A stretch of DNA of 64,000 nt from Cryomorphaceae bacterium (GCA_024639785.1 JAHEGI010000020.1:5001-69000); one strand, 5' to 3'. Positions 9,206 through 18,555 are shown, counted from the first letter of the stretch. The notes: generated by a model from the letters alone, not told the origin. Translations and numbers: made by a program.

Positions 9206-10792
9206 ATGAAGCTTCAATCTGTTCTTCGTTCTTGCACGGCGGCTCTCGCAGCAACCATGCTCCTAGCTAGCTGCGGTAAAACGGCATCTAGCACTACCGG
9301 TATGTCATACAATGACAAGAAAAACGGTGGGTTCCAAATTAATCTTAACTACAAGGGTCAAGAAACAGGCCCTGGGTTGGTCTTTGTTGAAGGTGGAACG
9401 TTCATCATGGGCCGCGTAGAGGAAGATTTCATTCGCGACTGGAACAATACCCCCAACCGCGTGACCGTGGCTTCTTTCTACATGGACGAGAACGAGGTGA
9501 CCAACGCAGATTACCGCGAATACCTTTACTGGTTGCGTCGCGTGTATGATTACGGGTACTATCCGCAGATCTATCAGTCAGCCCTTCCAGATACCTTGGT
9601 ATGGCGTGATAAATTGGGGTACAATGAGACCTATGTAGAAAACTACCTGCGCCACCCTGCGTATAACTTCTACCCTGTCGTAGGCATCTCCTGGGAACAA
9701 GCGATGCGTTACTGTTCTTGGAGAACAGACCGTGTAAACGAGCAAATCTTGATTGACAAGGGTGTTTTGAACGTCATGGCCAACCAAGCAGATGATCAAA
9801 ACTTCAATACCGAGGTGTACCTCTACAAGCAAGGTGAGTATACGCAGCAAAACAAGCGCGGCCTGAAGGATATCTCGCCTCAGCAAGTCTATGGCAAAGA
9901 AGGACGCCCTGCGCGCATCGAAGATGGCATTTTGCTTCCAAAATATCGCCTCCCAACAGAGGCAGAGTGGGAATACGCAGCCTATGCTGAAGTAGGCAAC
10001 CGCGTCTACAACCGCACTATCGACCGAAACAAATACACCTGGAATGGTTCTAGTGTGCGTAATTCAGATAAGAAAAACCGGGGCGACATGTTGGCCAACT
10101 ACCGCCGTGGCGCGGGGGATAACATGGGTATCGGTGGCTACTTGAACGACCAAGCCAACATCACGATGCAGGTGCGTTTTTACCCTCCTAACGATTTTGG
10201 CTTGTATGACATGGCTGGCAACGTGGCTGAATGGGTTCTTGATGTCTACCGCCCCTTGTCTGGTTCTGACATGAGTGATCACCGTCCTTTCCGCGGAAAT
10301 GAATTCGAGACGTTCGACAATAACTACGAAGGCATGGGCGAACTCGCCGTATTGACTGAGCCTCAGTATGATACAGACAGCTCACTGGTTCGTCTTCCCG
10401 GTCAATTGCCCGTACGCAAAGTGACGGAAGAAGAGAACCTCGGTCGCCGCAACTATCAAAAATCCGACTACCGTGACTTTGTTGACGGGGACGTGGAATC
10501 CTCAATCCTTTATGACAAAGGAGGCGTTGCCGAAGGGGATGCACCTATGTACGAGTATGGAGAATCTACCTTGATTGGTAACAATACCCGTGTGTTCAAG
10601 GGTGGTTCTTGGAAGGACATGGCCTACTGGTTGTCTCCTGGAACGCGTCGTTATCTCGAGCAGGATCTTTCTACTGACTTCATCGGCTTCCGTTGTGCCA
10701 TGGATCGCGTAGGATTCCAAAATTTGGATGACAACCGCCGCAAGAGCAACTCCAAGCCCAAAGAAGAGAAATTCCGCCGCTACAAGCCCTGA
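9206..10792 (+). CDS. gldJ: Gliding motility / T9SS lipoprotein GldJ
   Basis: This 528-residue outer-membrane lipoprotein has a lipobox in MLLASCGK with Cys23. It carries a formylglycine-generating-enzyme-like (FGE-sulfatase) fold from about residue 50 to the C-terminus: VFVEGGTFIMGR, MDENEVTNADYREYL, YRLPTEAEWEYAAY, LYDMAGNVAEWVLD and RVFKGGSWKDM. GldJ is a known gliding/T9SS component that stabilises GldK and the ring complex. The fold is structural here, not catalytic. It lies between porP and murF, and its stop overlaps the murF start in a TGATG. The short tail after the FGE domain is rich in Lys and Arg. Confidence 0.96.
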   Translation: MKLQSVLRSCTAALAATMLLASCGKTASSTTGMSYNDKKNGGFQINLNYKGQETGPGLVFVEGGTFIMGRVEEDFIRDWNNTPNRVTVASFYMDENEVTNADYREYLYWLRRVYDYGYYPQIYQSALPDTLVWRDKLGYNETYVENYLRHPAYNFYPVVGISWEQAMRYCSWRTDRVNEQILIDKGVLNVMANQADDQNFNTEVYLYKQGEYTQQNKRGLKDISPQQVYGKEGRPARIEDGILLPKYRLPTEAEWEYAAYAEVGNRVYNRTIDRNKYTWNGSSVRNSDKKNRGDMLANYRRGAGDNMGIGGYLNDQANITMQVRFYPPNDFGLYDMAGNVAEWVLDVYRPLSGSDMSDHRPFRGNEFETFDNNYEGMGELAVLTEPQYDTDSSLVRLPGQLPVRKVTEEENLGRRNYQKSDYRDFVDGDVESSILYDKGGVAEGDAPMYEYGESTLIGNNTRVFKGGSWKDMAYWLSPGTRRYLEQDLSTDFIGFRCAMDRVGFQNLDDNRRKSNSKPKEEKFRRYKP

Positions 10793-12057
10793 TGGAACGC
10801 CTCTACGCATGCTTTGACGAGCATGTAGGAATCTGCTCAGACTCTCGTTCACTCGAGTCTGGGCAGATTTTTTTTGCCCTTAAGGGGGAGCGCTTCGATG
10901 GGCATAGCTTTGCGGTCCAAGCCCTAGCAGAAGGCGCTTCTGCCGTTGTAGTGGAAGACTTGCCTTCCGGCCTAGATGCTTTGGACCCGCGCGTCTTTCA
11001 TGTCCCTAGTGTGCTCCAAGCACTGCAAGATCTTTCGCGTTACCACCGACGCCAATGGGGCAAACCCATCGTTGCTATGACGGGCAGCAATGGAAAAACC
11101 ACTGTGAAGGAACTCTTTGCCGCCGTACTGAGCCAAAAATTTAATCTCCACGCCACCAAGGGCAACTTCAACAACCACTTAGGCGTGCCCTTCACCTTGT
11201 TGCAGTTGCGGTCTGCGCATGAGCTCGCCGTGGTGGAAATGGGCGCCAACCACCAAGGCGAAATCGATCTCTTGAGCCGCATCGCGGAACCTAGTTTGGG
11301 CTACATCACCAATTTTGGTCGGGCGCATCTTGAAGGTTTTGGCGGGGTGGAAGGGGTGATCAAAGGCAAAACGGAACTCTACCGCTATCTCCGAGCCTCC
11401 CAGGGGGAAATCCTGTGCAACCCAGAAGACTCCTTACAAGTGGCGCATGCAGGACCGGGTGCCCTCGTGTTTGAGCCGAAGCTTAGCACGTGGATGGAAG
11501 ACGACGGCTTTGTCCACATTAGCGACGGCACACATTCGGTCAAAAGCCACCTAAGTGGGAGTTTCCAAGGGAATAATCTGAAAGCCGCGTGGACCCTGGG
11601 ACTCCATTATGGGCTCAATCCAGAGGCCATCTGTGCGGGCATCTCCTCCTACATTCCCAGCAACAATCGGGGCGAATTACGCAAGACGGCAAAGAACACC
11701 CTGTTCTTGGATGCCTACAATGCGAACCCGTCGAGCATGGAGCTTTCTTTCCTGTATGCCAAGGGTTCCCATCCAGAGCTTCCACACGTGTACATCGCCG
11801 GCGATTTATTTGAATTAGGAAGCTATTCGGCGCTAGAACATCAACGCATGGTGGACCTCTTTGTGGACCATCAAGCAACCCATGTCTGGTTAATTGGTGA
11901 AGCCTTTTCAGCTTGTCGCTTTCCAGATCATTATCGAAGCTTCAGCAAGACGTCTGAAGCCTTGATTGCCATGCAAGAGGCTCAGGTTCGTGATTCGTTC
12001 GTCTGGATTAAAGGATCGCGCGGCATGGCGTTAGAGAGCCTTTTGCCGGCGCTCTAA
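10792..12057 (+). CDS. murF: UDP-MurNAc-tripeptide--D-Ala-D-Ala ligase (MurF)
   Basis: This 421-residue cytosolic Mur ligase adds D-Ala-D-Ala to UDP-MurNAc-tripeptide, the last soluble step of peptidoglycan precursor synthesis. It has an N-terminal UDP-binding domain (SDSRSLESGQIFFALKGER), an ATP loop GSNGKTTVKE (residues 98-107), the central motif EMGANHQGEID and the C-terminal domain with DAYNANPSSME. Its ATG overlaps the gldJ stop by one base, so it is translationally coupled to gldJ. The gldJ-murF pairing is seen in other Flavobacteriales. Confidence 0.96.
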   Translation: MERLYACFDEHVGICSDSRSLESGQIFFALKGERFDGHSFAVQALAEGASAVVVEDLPSGLDALDPRVFHVPSVLQALQDLSRYHRRQWGKPIVAMTGSNGKTTVKELFAAVLSQKFNLHATKGNFNNHLGVPFTLLQLRSAHELAVVEMGANHQGEIDLLSRIAEPSLGYITNFGRAHLEGFGGVEGVIKGKTELYRYLRASQGEILCNPEDSLQVAHAGPGALVFEPKLSTWMEDDGFVHISDGTHSVKSHLSGSFQGNNLKAAWTLGLHYGLNPEAICAGISSYIPSNNRGELRKTAKNTLFLDAYNANPSSMELSFLYAKGSHPELPHVYIAGDLFELGSYSALEHQRMVDLFVDHQATHVWLIGEAFSACRFPDHYRSFSKTSEALIAMQEAQVRDSFVWIKGSRGMALESLLPAL

Positions 12058-12079
12058 GCGCTGGACTGACGCGGATCGA

Positions 12080-12745
12080 TTAAAGCGATAGGCGCAAGCC
12101 CATACGAATGCCTACGAATAGAGGAAGTTCCGTGTACGCACGGTTGCTCGTCCCATCTTCGAGGTCACCAAAACCATAATCCATCACCCCCATCAAGGAA
12201 TAGCTGAGATATTCCGTCAGGGCGACATTTCCACCTACTTGGATACCTGCTGTCCAAAATGAAGGCGCATGCGGGGCATCCCCTGAACCATTCAGGCCCG
12301 ATTGCTGAAAGCTTATCGCGCGGCGATAGGTAACGGTGGGCCATGCTTCAAGGCTTACCTCATCACTTAATTGTGTTACCAAGCCTGCACGCATCGGAAT
12401 AGACCAATAGCGGGCTTTGGTCGATTGCACCTCGTCATTGGACAGGCGGTGGGCATAGTTGACCCACGTCTGCCCTACCCCGATGCCCAAGTACAAGGGG
12501 CGCAAGTGCACATCTGCCGAAAATCCTGTTTCCACATTCAAGCGCGACAAAAAACGGTCGTCTACTTCGGGTTGCACGCCATTCAAATCGGAGCCAATCC
12601 GTCGAAACATCGTCGTAGGCTGGCCGTATACATTGAAGTTCACGATGCGCTGCCGGACATCGCTATCCGTGTAATAGCGTGGCTCAGACTGCGCTGACAA
12701 GCCTAAAGAGGCACAGAGTACGCTGAAGATGATTATCCGTTGCAT
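12080..12745 (-). CDS. Small outer-membrane beta-barrel protein, function unknown
   Basis: A 221-residue protein with a signal peptide (MQRIIIFSVLCASLGLSAQ) and alternating amphipathic strands that end in GIRMGLRLSL, the pattern of a small 8-10-stranded outer-membrane barrel. I do not recognise a named family. It is translated from an ATG that overlaps the alaS stop by 13 bases, so it is the second gene of the alaS transcript. It is convergent with murF across a 22-base gap with no evident hairpin. A structural or porin-like role is a guess. Confidence 0.75.
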   Translation of the reverse strand: MQRIIIFSVLCASLGLSAQSEPRYYTDSDVRQRIVNFNVYGQPTTMFRRIGSDLNGVQPEVDDRFLSRLNVETGFSADVHLRPLYLGIGVGQTWVNYAHRLSNDEVQSTKARYWSIPMRAGLVTQLSDEVSLEAWPTVTYRRAISFQQSGLNGSGDAPHAPSFWTAGIQVGGNVALTEYLSYSLMGVMDYGFGDLEDGTSNRAYTELPLFVGIRMGLRLSL

Positions 12746-15342
12746 GCGGCTACTTTGTCTTTAAATGCTTGTATAAGATCGGGAATTCCCGCTGGATTTT
12801 TACCCCCTGCCGAGGCATAAAAGGCTTGTCCCCCTCCACCTCCTTGGATGAAGCTGCCTAACTCGCGAACCCACTGGCCTGCGTTTACCTCACCTAAGGC
12901 TTCATCCCCTGCGCCCAGATGCACTTGAGCTTTGCCATCGGCTTCTATAGCCAACAGGATGACTGCCCGTGGATGCTGATCTTTAATTTGGAAGACCAAA
13001 TCTTTGGCCGACGCGGCGTCTAAATCAACTTTAGCCGCCATAACGCGATATCCTCCCAAATCTTCCGCGGCAGCAAGTAAGTCTCCTTTAAGATTTCCTG
13101 CTTGCGCCCGATTCAGATCCTCCAGCTTTTTTTGAAGATCACTAAGTTCTTGACGCATGCTGCGAATCACTGCGGCGGGATCCGCATGTTTGGCTTCCGC
13201 CGTGATTTCTGCTAAGCTAGAACGCTGCTCGAGCAAATAGCTTAAGGCGGCTTGACCGGCTAAGGCTTCCACACGGCGCACTCCAGCGGCTACAGAGGAT
13301 TCTGAGAGTAGAATAAACGTTCCAAGCTGCTGGCTGTTTTCCACATGGGTTCCTCCGCACAATTCGATGCTCGGGCCAAACTGCACAGCACGCACTTTAT
13401 CCCCATATTTTTCGCCAAAGAGCGCCATCGCGCCCATGGCTTTGGCCGCATCGACGGTAATGTCCGAATGCACTTCCAAAGGCAGGGCTTCCGCAATCAT
13501 TTGACGCACCTTGGCCTCAATGGCTGTCCACTCGTCTGGACTGATCTTTTGGAAATGGGAAAAGTCAAAGCGCAACCCGCCTGGATGAACCAGCGAGCCG
13601 CGTTGCTCCACGTGCGTACCCAGCACCTCGCGCAGGGCATGGTGCATCAGGTGAGTGGCCGAATGATTTTCCGCCGAAGCGCGGCGACGCTGAACGTCGA
13701 TTTCCGCTAGCACCGTTTCTGTCCACGTGGATGGCGCAGCGGCTAAGTGGTGCAAAATCACGCCCGTCTCCTTGGTGGTGTTCACCACGGCAATGCGCTC
13801 CTCGCCGAAGGTCAGGAACCCTTGGTCGCCCACTTGACCTCCCCCTTCAGGGTAGAAAGGCGTACCCTCCAAGACCACCTGAACCAAGCGGCCCTTTGGC
13901 GTCTCCACTTCGCGGTGACGCAAGACCGTACAGGTTGCTCCAGATACATTGTAGCCGATAAAAAGGTCGCTTTGACCGTGGGCCAGCTCGACCCAGTCGC
14001 CCACTTTTTGCACAGAGGCCGCCCGCGAGCGCGCCTTCTGCTGGGCCATCTCCTCGCCAAAGCCTGCTTCGTCCACGGACAAGCCGTTTTCGCGGCAGAT
14101 CAAGGCCGTGAGGTCCAAGGGGAAGCCAAAGGTGTCGTAGAGTTCAAACGCGCGAGCGCCTGACACAACGCCGTCTTTTGATTCGGCCATAGCCACATCT
14201 AAACGTTTAAGTCCGGACTCCAAGGTGCGCAGGAAGGCGCTTTCCTCCTCGGCAATCACTTGGGCGACAAGAGCGCCTTGTTGATGCAATTCGGGGAAGG
14301 CCTCGCCCATGGCCTCTTGCATGACCGGCACCAAGTGCGTCATGAAGGGCTCGCGAAAGCCGAGGTCCGAATAGCCGTAGCGAACGGCGCGTCGCAAGAT
14401 TCGGCGAATCACGTAGCCGGCACCCCCCGAAGCGGGCAATTGACCGTCGGCAATCGCAAAAGCCACAGCGCGGATATGGTCCGCAATAACGCGGAAAGCG
14501 ATGTCGATGCGTTCGGTCTGGCCATACACGTGCCCGCTCAAAGCGGTAAGCTTGTCTAAATAGGGTTTAAATACGTCTGTATCGTAATTGGACGACTTGC
14601 CCTCAATGGCGCGCACGAGGCGCTCAAAGCCCATGCCGGTGTCCACATGCTGTGCGGGAAGCGGCACCAAAGAACCGTCTGCCTTGCGCTGGAACTGCAT
14701 GAATACGAGGTTCCAAATTTCGATGACTTGAGGATGGTCGGCATTCACCAAGTCGGCACCGGGCTGCGCAGCGCGCTCAGAGGCCGGGCGCAGGTCAATG
14801 TGAATCTCGGAACAAGGCCCACACGGTCCAGTTTCGCCCATTTCCCAGAAGTTATCTTTCTTGGAGCCGTCCAAAATCCGGTCCGCTGCGATGTGTTTGG
14901 CCCACATGCCGCGGGCTTCCTCGTCGGCGGCCAAACCGTCGCCTGCATCGCCGCCAAAGACGGTCACGTACAATTGCTCCGGATTCAGCCCGTAGACCTG
15001 CGTCAAGAGTTCCCACGCCCAATCAATGGCTTCTTGCTTGAAATAATCACCAAAGCTCCAATTGCCGAGCATTTCAAACAACGTGTGGTGGTAAGTGTCG
15101 ATGCCGACCTCTTCTAGGTCATTGTGCTTCCCACTTACACGCAAACATTTCTGTGTATCCGCAATGCGCGGATGCGTCGCAGGGCGGGCGCCGATGAATA
15201 CATCCTTAAACGGATTCATCCCAGCATTGGTGAACAAAAGGGTGGGATCGTCCTTCATCACCAACGGTGCTGAAGGAACAATGGCATGGCCTTTGGACTT
15301 AAAGAAATTTAAAAATGTGGAGCGAATTTCCGAGGAAGTCAT
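12733..15342 (-). CDS. alaS: Alanyl-tRNA synthetase
   Basis: This 869-residue class II synthetase charges tRNA-Ala. The aminoacylation domain starts immediately (MTSSEIRSTFLNFFKSKGH, VPSAPLVMKDDPTLLFTNAGM). The editing domain carries the zinc ligands His560 and His564 (NHSATH) and Cys662 and His666 (CGGTH). The C-Ala domain closes with GGGGGGQAFYASAGGKNPAG. Length is normal. The gene is divergent from the M23 peptidase; its -7 box (15366-15373) overlaps the divergent promoter region. Confidence 0.97.
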   Translation of the reverse strand: MTSSEIRSTFLNFFKSKGHAIVPSAPLVMKDDPTLLFTNAGMNPFKDVFIGARPATHPRIADTQKCLRVSGKHNDLEEVGIDTYHHTLFEMLGNWSFGDYFKQEAIDWAWELLTQVYGLNPEQLYVTVFGGDAGDGLAADEEARGMWAKHIAADRILDGSKKDNFWEMGETGPCGPCSEIHIDLRPASERAAQPGADLVNADHPQVIEIWNLVFMQFQRKADGSLVPLPAQHVDTGMGFERLVRAIEGKSSNYDTDVFKPYLDKLTALSGHVYGQTERIDIAFRVIADHIRAVAFAIADGQLPASGGAGYVIRRILRRAVRYGYSDLGFREPFMTHLVPVMQEAMGEAFPELHQQGALVAQVIAEEESAFLRTLESGLKRLDVAMAESKDGVVSGARAFELYDTFGFPLDLTALICRENGLSVDEAGFGEEMAQQKARSRAASVQKVGDWVELAHGQSDLFIGYNVSGATCTVLRHREVETPKGRLVQVVLEGTPFYPEGGGQVGDQGFLTFGEERIAVVNTTKETGVILHHLAAAPSTWTETVLAEIDVQRRRASAENHSATHLMHHALREVLGTHVEQRGSLVHPGGLRFDFSHFQKISPDEWTAIEAKVRQMIAEALPLEVHSDITVDAAKAMGAMALFGEKYGDKVRAVQFGPSIELCGGTHVENSQQLGTFILLSESSVAAGVRRVEALAGQAALSYLLEQRSSLAEITAEAKHADPAAVIRSMRQELSDLQKKLEDLNRAQAGNLKGDLLAAAEDLGGYRVMAAKVDLDAASAKDLVFQIKDQHPRAVILLAIEADGKAQVHLGAGDEALGEVNAGQWVRELGSFIQGGGGGQAFYASAGGKNPAGIPDLIQAFKDKVAACNG

Positions 15343-15349
15343 GATTGCC

Positions 15350-15357
15350 TACTTTTG
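15350..15357 (+). promoter_or_regulatory. -7 promoter box for the M23 peptidase operon
   Basis: TACTTTTG is a perfect TAnnTTTG match 33 bases upstream of the ATG at 15391. It heads the long plus-strand run of genes to 22908. No good -33 TTG is visible. Confidence 0.5.
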
Positions 15358-15365
15358 AAGGACTC

Positions 15366-15373
15366 CAAAATTA
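15366..15373 (-). promoter_or_regulatory. -7 promoter box for alaS
   Basis: On the minus strand this reads TAATTTTG, a perfect TAnnTTTG match 23 bases upstream of the alaS ATG. It lies only 8 bases from the opposing box at 15350-15357, so the two promoters must overlap. Confidence 0.5.
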
Positions 15374-15390
15374 GGGGAAATCCCCCGGCT

Positions 15391-16368
15391 ATGCGGAAAG
15401 CGAAGTATATATATGACCCATTAACCTTGGCGTACCACAAAGTGGAGCGCACATGGAGGCATCGTATGCGCGATACAAGCCTATTTTTATTGGCTTCTGC
15501 CTTGTTGGGCATTGTCTTTTTTTTAATCCTTGAATCTGTACTTGATTCCCCCAAGGAAAAGGCACTCAAGCGCGAATTGAATGATGTGTTGCTCACCTAT
15601 GAGCAATTGAATGACCGCGTGGACGAATTATCCCTGGTCATGGGCGATATGGAGCGACGCGATGATGAGGTATACCGCGTGGTCTTTGAATCTGAACCTG
15701 TGGCGGATGAATTGCGTCTATCCTCCATCGGCGGAGCGGCAGAACGCTACGAAGCCATTCGCGGGCTGAGCAATGCCGCCTTATTAGAGCGCACCGCACG
15801 GAAAGTGGACGAATTGACCAAGCGTCTCAGTGTCCAATCCGAAAGTTTAGACGACCTCGCCAAATTAGCTACGAACAAAGAAGCTCTACTCAATGCATTG
15901 CCCGCAATTCGCCCAATTAAAATGACGGCAGGGGTGCGCTTTTCTTCCGGTTTTGGCTACCGCCTCCACCCCATTTTCAAAGTGCGCAAAATGCATGCGG
16001 GTGTGGACTTTACGGCGAAAAAAGGCACCCCCATTTATGCCACGGCGGATGGCACGATCATTTCCAATGATGTGTATGGCGGGCGAGGTTTTGGCAAGCA
16101 TTTGACGATTTCTCACGGCTTTGGCTACCACACCCTGTACGCCCACATGGACCGCGTCGTAAAACGCCGTGGTCAAAAGGTCAAACGCGGGGACTTAATC
16201 GGTTACGTCGGGAATACGGGGCGCTCCACTGCTCCTCACTTACACTATGAAGTTATTCGGAATGGACGCCGGATCAATCCCATTAATTACTTCTTCAATG
16301 AATTGACCCCTGCAGAATACGATGCCCTAGTGCGTGCTGCAGCGGCCTCTAACCAAAGCTTTGACTAA
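15391..16368 (+). CDS. Membrane-anchored M23 family metallopeptidase
   Basis: A 325-residue cell-wall peptidase of the LytM/NlpD type. The start at 15391 is preferred over 15355 because the earlier start would overlap the promoter. One membrane segment lies near residues 28-47, followed by a coiled coil (about 50-170) and a C-terminal M23 domain. Zinc ligands are visible: HAGVD gives His202 and Asp206, and HLHYEV gives His283 and His285, so it should be active. It probably cuts peptidoglycan cross-links in the periplasm during growth or division. The MerR-family gene begins 1 base after its stop. Confidence 0.92.
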   Translation: MRKAKYIYDPLTLAYHKVERTWRHRMRDTSLFLLASALLGIVFFLILESVLDSPKEKALKRELNDVLLTYEQLNDRVDELSLVMGDMERRDDEVYRVVFESEPVADELRLSSIGGAAERYEAIRGLSNAALLERTARKVDELTKRLSVQSESLDDLAKLATNKEALLNALPAIRPIKMTAGVRFSSGFGYRLHPIFKVRKMHAGVDFTAKKGTPIYATADGTIISNDVYGGRGFGKHLTISHGFGYHTLYAHMDRVVKRRGQKVKRGDLIGYVGNTGRSTAPHLHYEVIRNGRRINPINYFFNELTPAEYDALVRAAAASNQSFD

Positions 16369-16369
16369 G

Positions 16370-16717
16370 ATGGCCACGCTACCCACGGAATGGACAAAAC
16401 GCTATTACAGCATCGGCGAAGTCGCACGCATTTTTGAGGTGAATACCTCGACACTTCGCTTTTGGGAAAAAGAGTTTCCTGAACTCAGCCCGAAGAAAAA
16501 TGATCGAGGTGTCCGAAAATACACCCCCGAAAACATGGAAACGGTGCGTCGGATTTACCACCTCGTGAAGGAACGCGGCTTTACGCTGAAAGGCGCTCGG
16601 CAGAAATACAAGCAAAATCCCAACGATGTTGTGCAAACAGAAGATGTGGTACGGCGTTTGCTAAAGATTAAAGGGGACATGGAGTCCCTTAAAAAACAAC
16701 TAGATTCTCTTAAATGA
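16370..16717 (+). CDS. MerR-family transcriptional regulator
   Basis: A 115-residue protein with an N-terminal winged helix (YYSIGEVARIFEVNTSTLRF, residues 12-31), the WEKEF turn and a following RKYTPENMETVRRIYHLVKE wing, then a short C-terminal helix. There is no effector domain or cysteine cluster, so metal or drug sensing is unlikely; these short forms are common in Bacteroidota next to M23 genes. The start at 16370 follows the M23 stop directly. Its stop overlaps the lemA start by 4 bases. Confidence 0.9.
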   Translation: MATLPTEWTKRYYSIGEVARIFEVNTSTLRFWEKEFPELSPKKNDRGVRKYTPENMETVRRIYHLVKERGFTLKGARQKYKQNPNDVVQTEDVVRRLLKIKGDMESLKKQLDSLK

Positions 16718-17307
16718 AACGATCTACGATCACTATTTTTTCTATCGTCGCGGCGGTACTTATGCTCATTCTTTGGGGGGTTAACACCAACAACCGTTTT
16801 GTCTCACTCAATGAAGACATCACCGGCCAATGGGCTCAAGTTGAAAGTGCTTACCAACGTCGAGCAGACTTAATCCCAAATTTGGTCGCCACGGTAAAGG
16901 GCTATGCAGATTTTGAGCAAGAGACTTTGACGCAAGTGATTGAAGCCCGCGCTAAGGCGACTTCGGTCAACCTGGATGCGAATAATTTGAGCCAAGAAAA
17001 TATTGCCGCCTTCCAAGCAGCCCAAGGCGCTGTGAAAGGCTCTCTAGACCGATTACTCTTGACGGTTGAGCGCTATCCCGACCTCAAAGCCAATCAGAAT
17101 TTCCTTGCCCTCCAAAATCAACTAGAGGGCACAGAAAATCGCATTAATGTGGCCCGGGATCGCTTTAACAAGTCCACACAGGCCTATAACAGTGCAATCA
17201 AGCGCATTCCTGCCTCATGGATTGCTGGCATGGGTGGTTTTGAAGCCCGAGGTTACTTTGAAGCTGAAGCTGGAGCAGAATCAGCTCCTGAGGTCTCGTT
17301 TGAATGA
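16714..17307 (+). CDS. lemA: LemA family protein
   Basis: A 197-residue protein with one N-terminal membrane segment (residues 5-23) and the family signature YQRRADLIPNLVATVKGYA and ETLTQVIEARAKAT, then long helices and a Glu-rich tail. LemA proteins have no settled function; they often lie with TPM proteins, as here. It overlaps both neighbours by 4 bases, so it is translated in series with MerR and the first TPM gene. Confidence 0.93.
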   Translation: MKRSTITIFSIVAAVLMLILWGVNTNNRFVSLNEDITGQWAQVESAYQRRADLIPNLVATVKGYADFEQETLTQVIEARAKATSVNLDANNLSQENIAAFQAAQGAVKGSLDRLLLTVERYPDLKANQNFLALQNQLEGTENRINVARDRFNKSTQAYNSAIKRIPASWIAGMGGFEARGYFEAEAGAESAPEVSFE

Positions 17308-17738
17308 AGGTCGTTCTCCAAGAGCGCGATAAGGAAGTGCTTCAGGCCGCCATTCAAGCGGCTGAAAAAAACTGCTCGGGCGAAATTCGCGTCCATGTGG
17401 CCGAAACCTGCACGCGTGATCCCCTCGTGGAAGCCCGATACTGGTTCAAGCAATTGGGCATGCACAAGACGGAATTGCGCAATGGCATACTTTTCTACAT
17501 CGCCCTAGATAGCCGCAAGTTCTCCATCCTAGGAGACCAAGGCATACACGAAAAAGTAGGACAAGCCTTCTGGGAGCAAGTGCGCGACGCCATGATTCCC
17601 TTCCTCCAAAAAGAGGATTGGTTAAGCGCCCTATCCTCAGGGATTTCGCAAGCAGGAAAGGCTTTAGCCACCCACTTCCCCCATGCAGGCTCAGCGGATA
17701 TCAACGAATTGTCGGACGAAATCAGTCATTCATCGTGA
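17304..17738 (+). CDS. TPM domain protein (cytosolic-type)
   Basis: A 144-residue TPM/YgcG-type protein without a signal peptide. It shows AIQAAEKNCSGEIRVHVAET near residue 14, GILFYIALDSRKFSILGDQGIHEKVG near 61 and a helical tail. TPM domains are found in thylakoid photosystem II repair proteins and bacterial relatives; their role in Bacteroidota is unknown. It overlaps lemA by 4 bases and the next TPM gene by 4 bases (GTGA). Confidence 0.88.
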   Translation: MKVVLQERDKEVLQAAIQAAEKNCSGEIRVHVAETCTRDPLVEARYWFKQLGMHKTELRNGILFYIALDSRKFSILGDQGIHEKVGQAFWEQVRDAMIPFLQKEDWLSALSSGISQAGKALATHFPHAGSADINELSDEISHSS

Positions 17739-18511
17739 AGTTCTGGGGCAGCCTATGCGTCGTGCTAATCAGTGCGTTGACCGCCTGGGCTCAACCCTAT
17801 CCCAAGCCTGAGGTCCGCGAAGGCCTTGTCAGTTTTCAAGGAGTCCGCTCCGAGTCCGTATTCCAAGGCAATGAGGAAGCGCTGGTTGAATCTGTACTGC
17901 AGGCAGTAAATGATTCCACCTCGACGCAAATTGCCGTTTTATTTGTCGCATCCTGCGAGGATGATATCAATTTTGCCGCTGCCCAAACACTCAGTGACTG
18001 GGGCATCGGTCAAGCAGGCAAAGACAATGGCGTGTTGGTGCTTATTGCCTTGGAGGATCGAAAGATGGCTATTTCGACGGGCTATGGTCTGGAGGCCAGT
18101 CTCACAGATTACCAGTGCAGTCGGCTAATCCAAGAGGTGCTGATTCCATCCTTTCGCGAGAAGGCCTATGAGGCCGGACTGAGCGAAATGGCCCGGCAAA
18201 TCGCCCAAATCTTGAGCGGTCAATTTGATCCCGAAGCGTATTCATCCCCGCGCGACGACCGAAAAACGATTCGTCTACTCTTTCTTCTTTTCGCGGTTAT
18301 TGCCTTGATTTTCTACTCAGCTCGCCATGGAGGCGGTCCGGGTTCAGGATTTGGAGGCCGACGGGGCTACTGGATGGGGCCGGCCGGCGGAGGCATGTAT
18401 CGCGGCGGTTTTGGCGGTGGTTTTGGCGGTGGCGGAGGCTTCGGCGGGGGTGGATTTGGTGGCTTCGGCGGTGGCATGGGCGGCGGTGGCGGCGCAAGCG
18501 GCGGCTGGTAG
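17735..18511 (+). CDS. TPM domain protein with signal peptide and glycine-rich tail
   Basis: A 258-residue exported TPM protein. The GTG at 17735 overlaps the previous stop as GTGA and gives a good signal peptide ending LTAWAQ; the long open frame back to 17618 is not needed. The TPM domain runs from about residue 25 to 175 (STQIAVLFVASCEDD, LSDWGIGQAGKDNGVLVLIA). A membrane segment follows near 190-206, then a tail of about 60 residues made almost only of Gly with Phe, Met and Trp. Membrane anchoring with the TPM domain outside the cytosol is inferred. It belongs to the LemA-TPM-TPM set. Confidence 0.9.
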   Translation: MKFWGSLCVVLISALTAWAQPYPKPEVREGLVSFQGVRSESVFQGNEEALVESVLQAVNDSTSTQIAVLFVASCEDDINFAAAQTLSDWGIGQAGKDNGVLVLIALEDRKMAISTGYGLEASLTDYQCSRLIQEVLIPSFREKAYEAGLSEMARQIAQILSGQFDPEAYSSPRDDRKTIRLLFLLFAVIALIFYSARHGGGPGSGFGGRRGYWMGPAGGGMYRGGFGGGFGGGGGFGGGGFGGFGGGMGGGGGASGGW

Positions 18512-18555
18512 GTACTTTCCGTTGTTTTTCCGACCTTTGCGTCAAATACTTTGCT

